A stretch of DNA of 64,000 bases. Origin: Laccaria trichodermophora. Lineage: Eukaryota > Basidiomycota > Agaricomycetes > Agaricales > Hydnangiaceae. The translations under genes and the position numbers were made by a program. This document shows positions 57,587-64,000 of the stretch, piece after piece; position 1 is the first letter of the stretch, and every line of letters starts with the position of its first letter. The notes under the pieces were generated by a model that worked only from the letters and a program-made list of their open reading frames with translations, was not told the DNA's origin and did not search any database. The DNA is taken from positions 1,302,001 to 1,366,000 of the forward strand of contig JACTVC010000014.1 of NCBI GenBank assembly GCA_018417955.1, written 5' to 3'.

Positions 57587-58020
57587 AGATGTGCTGAGTC
57601 GCCTCTCTGCGAGGCCTGCGAACAAGCCAACAAAATGGTCGAACACCACTTGCAGGAGTGTCCAACATACGAAAACCATTGCAATGTATTCCGAGCAGCA
57701 GTCCACCGGAGAATGGATTCGATTTCTAAGGTCTTATGGGATCCAAAGATGCTTTCCCGGCTGTTCGAATACATCGCAAGATAAAGCATTTCGCTGACCA
57801 GTGCGGCGACCTCGCTTAACCCTAGTGCTTTCTCCTCTCCTCCCCCGCTCCTCCCGAATTCCCCTTCCCTTCTCCCCCTTCCTTTCTTCCCTTCTCTATC
57901 TTTCTTATTTATTTGTCCGCTTCGTACGTTACTAGCATCTATTCTATTCTAAATGGCCACCGCTGCCATATTATTATTGCCCTACGCACTGCACCTGCAG
58001 CCCACCTTTTCGGATTAGCA
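57587..58020 (+). mobile_element. 3' end of a non-LTR retrotransposon, 5'-truncated
   Basis: Reads CEACEQANKMVEHHLQECP (CxxC-x7-H-x4-C zinc knuckle), TYENHCNVFRAAVHRRMDSI, LWDPKMLSRLFEYIAR and a stop, the typical C-terminus of fungal LINE reverse transcriptases, followed by a pyrimidine-rich 3' UTR (57830-57950) and a TAAATGGCCACCGCTGCC word. No reverse-transcriptase domain remains upstream, so insertion was 5'-truncated, within the TIR element. Confidence 0.75.
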
Positions 58021-58642
58021 GACCCCTCGCATATTGGATAGACTTGCACGTAAACAGTTGTCGTATGTAAGTTCCAACATACGCCCCAATGAATAGAAGA
58101 AAAAAACTGTTGTCTTTCAAAGCACGGCCCAAGGATAAACATACCGGGAGTTCATTTCAATTTTGCATCTCCAGCCCCGAGAGTCTTACTCCGCTGGATG
58201 CCTGGAAGGCCTCTCCACCGAGCTCAAATGGTAACGAGCAGTCCCATCGTGAAATCAATCGCGACAGTGTTAATTTAACCATCCTGCGTGCAATTATCCG
58301 CGGGTGGCAAGACCACAGTGCTTTGCGCAGCCTTGAACTCCATTCCCATCAAGGTAGACAGTCTATACACTGGATATGACATCAACCCATTTTTATAAAT
58401 TCAGGCGCTCCGTCAACTGAGCAGATTTGTTTTCCTGACCTACCCGTTAGCTTCAAGCTTATCCCTCTTCAAGTCTGAGTTCAGCATCGTACCGCACGTC
58501 AAGAACCAGACCTCACATTAGCTGTATAAAATGGTGAGTTTGGCAATCTTTCCAACAATTTCCTACTCACTGTTTATCCAGATATAGGTAGTCCCCCTAC
58601 CGATCCATCAACGCTGTCATCAGAGCTAGCATACAAGGCCAG

Positions 58643-59119
58643 ATGGGACTTTTCTGCCACATTCCAGCAGAATCAATGGCAGGTGAAATGGCGAACCTAA
58701 GCTATGGGACGAACCATCTTACAGAGAGGTCGTTCTTGGGGCAATTCATAAATGAGAGTGGGCAAGATCGTGAGCCCGAGATTTGGGCTAAGCACATTGA
58801 CTTTGAACCATCATGTGCTAAGGGCAATTTGAGTCAGAACACGGGTGTTGGAACTGACTGCGTGCAAGATGACAAGACCAAAAGTTGGACTAAGGTCGTT
58901 GTTGTCGAACCATCGCATGCCGTGGAACAGTACCCATCCAGCTGTTATTCCGAGCTAGCGGGGGCTTTGGAGATGTCGTCCAACACTGCACGGCTAGTCT
59001 CCGGGCATGGACCAAGCACAAAACCTATATTCGACCTATTAGCACAGAAAACCCTCATCGCCGTCCAACATACCTTTTCCGGAGACACAGAAACCTCTTT
59101 CATTCCCTATAATCCTTGA
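58643..59119 (+). CDS. unassigned open frame in the TIR element
   Basis: 158 codons from an ATG, with no known motif: contains EIWAKHIDFEPSCAKGNL and LLAQKTLIAVQHTFSGDTET. A neighbouring 96-codon frame at 58089-58379 is equally anonymous. They might be exons of a cargo or transposase-derived gene, or chance. Confidence 0.25.
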   Translation: MGLFCHIPAESMAGEMANLSYGTNHLTERSFLGQFINESGQDREPEIWAKHIDFEPSCAKGNLSQNTGVGTDCVQDDKTKSWTKVVVVEPSHAVEQYPSSCYSELAGALEMSSNTARLVSGHGPSTKPIFDLLAQKTLIAVQHTFSGDTETSFIPYNP

Positions 59120-59674
59120 GCACACAATTACTAGTAGCGCAATGAAGGACGCTCTGTGTGAGTCAATGATAAACTATTGTCATTATGAATAGCTAACGAT
59201 TTACAAGATCCTCGCAAGCACATAGTTTAGCATATGGTACTGGAAGAACATGTCGTTAGGAGATGAAGAGACAAAAATGAAGCTGATAGACACACACAAG
59301 TTACAACATATCTAGGAGCCGCAGGAACTCATGTGGCTGTGACGATAGGGCTTCACAATGTAATCCATACCATCTCGTGTTTACAGACAGCGCAGCTCCC
59401 GCTGAATCGTTAGCGCCGACAGGATTATGCTGATCAGATGTTGCGAGACATCATACATCACACGTGTTTGGTTTGAATGTAGAGAAACAAACAATAGCGG
59501 TAAATAATAATATTACAATAATGATAATGTTCTAACTTCTCGTTAAGTTCTTAGCTAGGTATCTGCTTCTGCGACTTCTACAGAGCAGGCTGCAACTCCG
59601 GCTACCGCGCTTTCAAAAAGAAGGCAGAAGGTATCGGCGATCCGGATCGAGATATACCAATCGACCTATAACTC

Positions 59675-59683
59675 CATGCTACG
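59675..59683. repeat. 9-bp target-site duplication, right copy (CATGCTACG)
   Basis: Matches 56738-56746; directly outside the right terminal inverted repeat. Confidence 0.85.
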
Positions 59684-60416
59684 TAGCCTACGTTGGCCTT
59701 GGCCAAGGTCTCCTTTCTCAATCAGGAATGGCTTCGATAAGCGTGCTTCAGTTTTGTACGCACATGGAGGGGATTGTGGCAGCTAGGAGAGTTGAGGATG
59801 GACGCGTCGAGATTGAGTTCCCTACGGGCACCACAACGGAGCTATCTCAGGAGGAGAAATCCAGAATAACTCCGTTGATCGACAAGGCTTTTGGACGGGA
59901 GGTTGTCATCAACTATCTAGGTGCCAGTGGGCCTCCCTACGAGCATGGTAAGATGTGCACACATTGGGTTTATCCTGCTGTCGAATTTGTTAGCATAGCG
60001 CTCCTTCTCATTGAGCTGGACGAAGAAGAGAACCTTGAAGAATGTCAAGTGGACGTAGAAGCGTTTGTCAGTCCCAGTCAATGTAATTCAAACAATCTGA
60101 CTTTTATTCAGCGCAACACTGGCTACGAAATAAATGCCGTTACAACGACGTCTTCGAGCGAAAATGAAGCCCTTGGTTCCCGTATTTTTTCTTCAACGAT
60201 GATTTTGAATGGCGAGGACGAGGTCTGTGGCACTGCGCACTGCGTAATGGGCCTTATTGGTGCCAAAAGCAAGGGGTTCCATCTGGGGAAAGCGTTTAAG
60301 CAAAGCAGGTCAGCCCCCGAGGTGGTGACTTGATATTGAGCTTGGATGAGGAGGCGAAGCGCATGAAGTTGGTTGGAGAGGCTGCCATCACCGGCGTGGG
60401 AGATCTATGTTTTTAG

Positions 60417-60843
60417 AAATTGATGAGGCTCTTTGCTCCCGCCAGTGGACATCCATATCTTGACACATACTTAGCGTATAGTAGTTCCTCTCCATTTCTT
60501 GTCAGTGTTTATCCCACTTTCGCCTTTCTTTGTAGTTTTCATGTCGATGCCAAGCTTCTCTTTTCCACTTATGTCTTCGCGCACTGCCATCGTGGATTAA
60601 GTACCTTGACGCTCATTGTTTGTGTGATTCTTGTTAAATAACGAGTGAGGTCGTATGTAGTCTTCCGGTATCAGTGGGAGGGGTCGACAGTGATGCATTG
60701 ATGCTCCGCCATAACCGATGTATATCATTCCGGATCCACCATCTTCAGAATTTGATGTGATGAGTAAGGCCAAAAAATGACTCGAACACCTCTTTTCTTA
60801 AAAGCAAGGGCTAAGGAGTAGGATAAGCCTCACAAACAAGAAC
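60417..60843. other. intergenic between PhzF copies
   Basis: Spacer of 427 bp between tandem paralogues. A 73-codon frame at 60420-60641 is probably chance. It contains the promoter of the intact PhzF gene. Confidence 0.4.
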
Positions 60844-61831
60844 ATGTCGAACCAAGCTTCCTTCTCGTTAGTCGCAGCGTTTTCCACTAGCCCCTTCGGC
60901 GGGAACCCCGCAGCCGTCGTCTTTTTAGATCCAAAAAACACTCCAGAAAACACAATGGCTGGGATCGCGAGGAACGTCAACCAGCCCATGACGGCGTTCA
61001 TTTCGCCATCCCAGTTATCGGCAGAGAACGATACGACTGCGGGTTATGACATCCGATACTTCGCAGCAAACGGCGTTGAAGTATCCCTCTGCGGACACGC
61101 GACACTGGCCAGCGCAAAGGTTCTCTTTTCTCAAACGGAGATGGCGTCGATAAGCATGATTCAGTTTCATACGCCAACAGAGGGAGTTGTAGCGGCTAAG
61201 AAGGTCGACGGTGGGTTGGTCGAGATTGAGTTTCCTACAGGGACCACAACAGAGTTATCTGAGGAACAAAAATCCAGAATAATTCCGTTGATCAACAAGG
61301 CTTTTGGACGGGAAGTTGCCATCAATTACCTGGGTGCCAGCGGACCTCCCTACGAGCATGGTGAGGTGATCACAAGGTGGATTTATCCTGTCGCTGAATT
61401 TATCATCACAGCGCTCCTGATTGAGCTGGATGAAAAAGAGAACCTTGCAGAATGTAAAGTGGATGCAGAAGCATTTGTCAGTTTGATGTCAGTGTTTCAG
61501 CGTAAACAAACTGACCTCTGCACAGCGCGACACTGGCTACATCATAAACACCGTCACCACAGCGTCCTGGAGTGGAAATGAAACCTTTGTCTCTCGGATG
61601 TTTTCTCCAACAATGATTCCTGGTGGCGAGGACCCCGTTTGTGGCTCTGCGCACTGTGTATTGACCCCTTATTGGTACCAAAAGCAACGGATCGCATCCG
61701 GTCAGAGCATTAAGGCAAAGCAGGTCAGCGCTAGGGGTGGTGACTTGCTGTTGACTTGGGATGAGACTGCGAAATCCGTCAAGTTGGTAGGAGAGTCTAT
61801 AGTTATCGGGGTGGGAGATTTGTATTTTTAG
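60844..61831 (+). CDS. PhzF-family isomerase/epimerase
   Basis: Phenazine-biosynthesis-like (PhzC/PhzF) protein, diaminopimelate-epimerase fold; fungal members are of unknown substrate. Exons 60844-61360, 61412-61476 and 61526-61831 give 888 nt, 295 residues, the normal length. Landmarks: SFSLVAAFSTSPFGGNPAAV (N-terminal strand with GGNPAAV), DIRYFAANGVEVSLCGHATL (the CGHAT active-site loop), VEIEFPTGTTTELS, NYLGASGPPYEHG, VDAEAFV, GYIINTVTTASWSGNETFVS, and the second active-site loop EDPVCGSAHCVLTPYW, ending GVGDLYF. The catalytic acid normally just after the GNPAAV strand is not obvious, so confirm by alignment. Tandem paralogue of the pseudogene upstream, to which it is similar along its whole length. 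Confidence 0.9.
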
Positions 61832-62006
61832 ATTTGACACAACGCGGCCACGTGATGCTACATTTTATCTTCTACCATCACGTCGCGACTGAATCAAGTG
61901 GCCTGCCGCGTTGACTTTGACATGCCACAGAGTTTGTGGCTTGACGGTGGCCCGCACTTTGGCCCAACACGAGCGACGCCGCTTTGACTGGCCCATTGTT
62001 CAGCTA

Positions 62007-62017
62007 TCTATATAAGC
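62007..62017 (+). promoter_or_regulatory. TATA box of the kinase-like gene
   Basis: tctatataag about 70 bp upstream of the ATG at 62081, in the usual position for a core promoter. Confidence 0.55.
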
Positions 62018-62080
62018 GACCTTGTTGCCCACTTTTCTAGCTCATCCCACTTTTCAGTTTTCTTTTTCCAAGCAATTTTT

Positions 62081-62803
62081 ATGGCTACCCTCAAACTTCG
62101 CTGGGATCGCTCTCATACCTATACTCTGTGGTCGTGGTCGGCCGGATCCGAACATAAGACTGCGGAAGTCGTCAAGCGCATCAGCTCGACCATCCACACT
62201 GCTCGCCTTGGCCTTCGCCTAGAGGCACCTTCCGAGGTCGTGATTATTAAGCTTGCCCGTGGACAAAGTGCTTTCGAAAAGCTTGCTCGGGAAGCTAATA
62301 TCTACACAAACGAGCTGCGGCATATGCAGGGCACCGTCGTACCTAAATTCTACGGACTTTACAAGGGGAAAGTCGACGGCATCGATTTAGGCTGTATGGT
62401 CCTCGAGTACTGCTCTGGTCTGCCAATATGGGACCCCCGAGAATTCAAGTGAGTCTCTTGTGGCCTTGCCCGCTGCCACACTGAGCTAACGTTTCCAAGC
62501 CGACAAGTTATGATTGCCTCGTGCAAGATTCATCAAGCTGGTTTGCTTCATGGGGATCTAATGAATGGGCGACATATCATCAGAATGGGTACCAGCGTTC
62601 GCATCATCGATTTCTCCTCAGCTATTCGACACGCCTGCACCAACAGTGTCCCGACACTACTGGGTCCGAGTTCCTCGAGCGATCGACCGGGACCCACCTG
62701 TTGCCCGGAGCTCGTCAATTTGGAAAGGACTTATGGGATCATGACCGATGCACCCACCTATTCCGAAGCATCAATCGCCATGGCACGATTCTGGTGTTCA
62801 TGA
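62081..62803 (+). CDS. small protein-kinase-like protein
   Basis: Exons 62081-62448 and 62500-62803 give 223 residues. Kinase-like order: a degenerate glycine loop region, EVVIIKLARGQSAFEKLARE (Lys in VIIK, helix-C-like Glu), LGCMVLEYCSGLPI (hinge), HQAGLLHGDLMNGRHII (HGD catalytic loop) and VRIIDFSSAIRHAC (DFS in place of DFG). This is the compact lineage-specific kinase-like type common in Agaricomycetes. The protein is short at the N-terminus of a normal kinase and the activation segment is brief, so catalytic activity is uncertain. Single intron of 51 bp. Confidence 0.75.
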
Positions 62804-64000
62804 ATCTTCAAGGACCCCTCATACAACGACTGTATTATCATCTACTTTACATGAGACACATTTATCTGGAGCTTCGACGCATTTGTACTAGTATCAGCAA
62901 CGCATTATGATTTCACGTTTTCAACGTAAGGTTGATAGGCCCGTTACGTAAGTCTCTTGAACGCTGTACTTAATACTGAGAATTTACGCGGATTCGGTCA
63001 CGTGCCTTTGGGATTCCACCTCTTCTTTGTTTGCGTCCCCGCCCTGCAGCCAAACAGCCGCGCCTCGGGGTGCCCTCTCGTCGTCGTCGACGCTGCCCGC
63101 CCTCTTCCTGCCCTCTTACCTCGTCGACGAAGGGCGCGGCGTGCGGACCTGGTCTGCTCCTTGGTTTGGGAGCTTGAAACCGAGGAGACCCTGGGCTGGA
63201 TTCTTCAATCTGCCCCCTTTTGTTTTTTTGTAGTTAAATAATAACATGTGTTGTACTTCGACATCAATCAATCAATCAGAACAGGACGCGCGCCTCCTTT
63301 CCGCAATGTGCCCTCTTTCTTTTCATCCCCCTGCTTCCTCATGTTGTCGTTTCAGCCCTTTGGTGAGTCCGCCAACCTTGGTGAACTTGATTTGCCGCTT
63401 GAACGACAGCTAAATTAGCTGAATGCTGAACAGCTGCGGGGGGTGTTGGCGGCCGTCTCTGTAACTTTATGGGATCAAACCTGGGCCCAAGTTACAGAGC
63501 TGTTCGTCAACATCGCCCTTATTCCCTGGATGCATGTGCTGCTTTTTGAAATCATGATTTAGATTTGATCTGAATCTCATTCTTCCATAAATAATGATCA
63601 AGCTTGACACAAAAGCTGGATGAGCTGATTATTTTATGATACAGATTGTAGTCGAGCAAGGGATGGATAGTAGATACAACGTTATTAATGGGAAACCAAC
63701 CTACCGTAAGTGTTTAAAAATCGAAATATATGTGTACGCTGACCATTGTCTGAATCTGTGAAGATGCTCGATAATGCCACTTGAATCAAGTAGATGGCGT
63801 GGGGCTGCTGCTTGAGCGCTCCTCGTATGTCCCGTTCTTGCTGCAGCGTCGCCGGCCATGCCTGCCGCGGATGGCATCAACCAGTGCAGCAACACTCTTT
63901 ATGGCGACTGGGTATGCCGATAGGAACGACTCATCATCCCGACCAAACCTGGCATGGCGAGGAGGTGAGTATGGGCATACTGTGGACAAACGACTGCTTG
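62804..64000. other. right edge of window, no gene supported
   Basis: A GC-rich block at 63010-63200 resembles neither neighbouring flank and could be a mobile fragment. A short ATCA repeat lies at 63261-63278. Minus-strand frames at 63701-63989 are open to near the edge but unidentified, so a gene entering from the right is possible. Confidence 0.35.

Larger units (their letters stand above)
56747..59674. mobile_element. TIR element of Mutator-like type, 2928 bp, nested fragments
   Basis: The left terminus (56747 to about 56850) and right terminus (about 59570-59674) are inverted copies: GTCGATTGGTATATCTCGAT, CCGGATCGCCGATACC, CTTCTTTTTGAAA, CGCGGTAG and CGGAGTTGCA occur in the same order on opposite strands, about 90 bp, roughly 90% identical. 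The ends begin at equal distance from GTCGATTGG and are bounded by the 9-bp duplication CATGCTACG, the length typical of Mutator-like elements. No transposase motif is readable inside, so it is non-autonomous. It carries a LINE 3' fragment (57587-58020), a minus-strand protein-like fragment (57165-57410) and two unassigned open frames (58089-58379, 58643-59119). Confidence 0.85.
56490..60416 (+). pseudogene. PhzF-family pseudogene split by a TIR element
   Basis: Two halves of one gene: 56490-56746 codes SFSLVAAFCASPSRGNPPAV, then with frameshifts FAANG and CGHAT; 59684-60416 continues from the same point as LALAKVSF and includes EGIVAARRVEDGRVEIEFPT, FGREVVINYLGASGPPYEHG, NTGYEINAVTTTSS and GEDEVCGTAHCV, ending GDLCF. 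Between them lies a 2.93 kb element flanked by CATGCTACG. The start codon is lost (ATA for ATG), a 13-base gap and frameshifts occur in the first half and one frameshift near 60312, so decay is well advanced. The intact paralogue follows at 60844. Confidence 0.88.

Noticed and set aside
56747..59674. hAT-type assignment of the TIR element
   Set aside because: hAT elements make 8-bp duplications; here the symmetric ends leave a 9-bp duplication. Not fully excluded, since trimming one base would give 8 bp.

Overview
The window is nuclear DNA of a filamentous basidiomycete, most likely a mushroom-forming Agaricomycete. Reasons: genes are cut by many 45-65 bp introns, intergenic gaps are very short (divergent starts 37-100 bp apart), F-box/LRR and FunK1/SRPK-like kinase families of Agaricomycete style are present, and single-copy eukaryotic genes (eEF2, THOC1, WBP11, RNF10, UBP2, SHO1, WSS1) occur as conserved islands. 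I found no prokaryotic features, no CRISPR array, no rRNA and no tRNA that I could fold.

Layout. 1-2.0 kb: a DUF4246 protein. 2.7-4.2 kb: UDP-glucose 4-epimerase, eight exons, fully resolved. 4.4-7.3 kb: THOC1 divergent from a small acidic protein. 7.5-17 kb: an accessory island with two diverged members of one fungal family (8.3 and 14.9 kb), broken F-box/LRR genes (one with its C-terminal half inverted in place), the tail of a purine-permease pseudogene, and a duplicated coiled-coil fragment. 17.5-23.4 kb: a tandem array of EamA/DMT transporter genes (3' remnant, two full copies, 5' remnant) running up against the mitochondrial uS8 gene, with a local inverted duplication of the end of the neighbouring UBP2 gene. 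23.4-35.2 kb: conserved block with UBP2-type deubiquitinase, quinone oxidoreductase, tyrosine phosphatase, NR2C2AP-like protein, mitochondrial ribosomal protein mS45 and a FAM86/EFM3-type methyltransferase. 35.2-40.7 kb: WSS1 protease, an SRPK-like kinase, a WSS1 pseudogene and a beta-trefoil-like protein, explained by tandem duplication of a two-gene block followed by reciprocal loss. 41.0-45.3 kb: R3HCC1-like RNA-binding protein and eEF2. 46.2-56.3 kb: GNAT acetyltransferase, SHO1 osmosensor, F-box protein, RNF10, WBP11, and a second F-box protein. 56.5-61.8 kb: a PhzF-family pseudogene interrupted by a 2.93 kb element with terminal inverted repeats and a 9-bp target duplication, then an intact PhzF gene. 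62.1-62.8 kb: a small kinase-like protein; the last 1.2 kb is uninterpreted.

How the genes relate. Most conserved genes are housekeeping and independent: mRNA export and splicing (THOC1, WBP11), ubiquitin (UBP2, RNF10, F-box), translation (eEF2, uS8m, mS45, and an EFM3-type enzyme whose expected substrate is eEF2, encoded 9 kb away on the same window), SUMO/DNA-protein crosslink repair (WSS1) and osmosensing (SHO1). I see no secondary-metabolite cluster. The most unusual content is structural: several independent duplication, inversion and insertion events whose joints can be read directly, a 120-bp tandem duplication that carries an intron 3' splice site into a coding exon, and three GC-AG introns in conserved genes.
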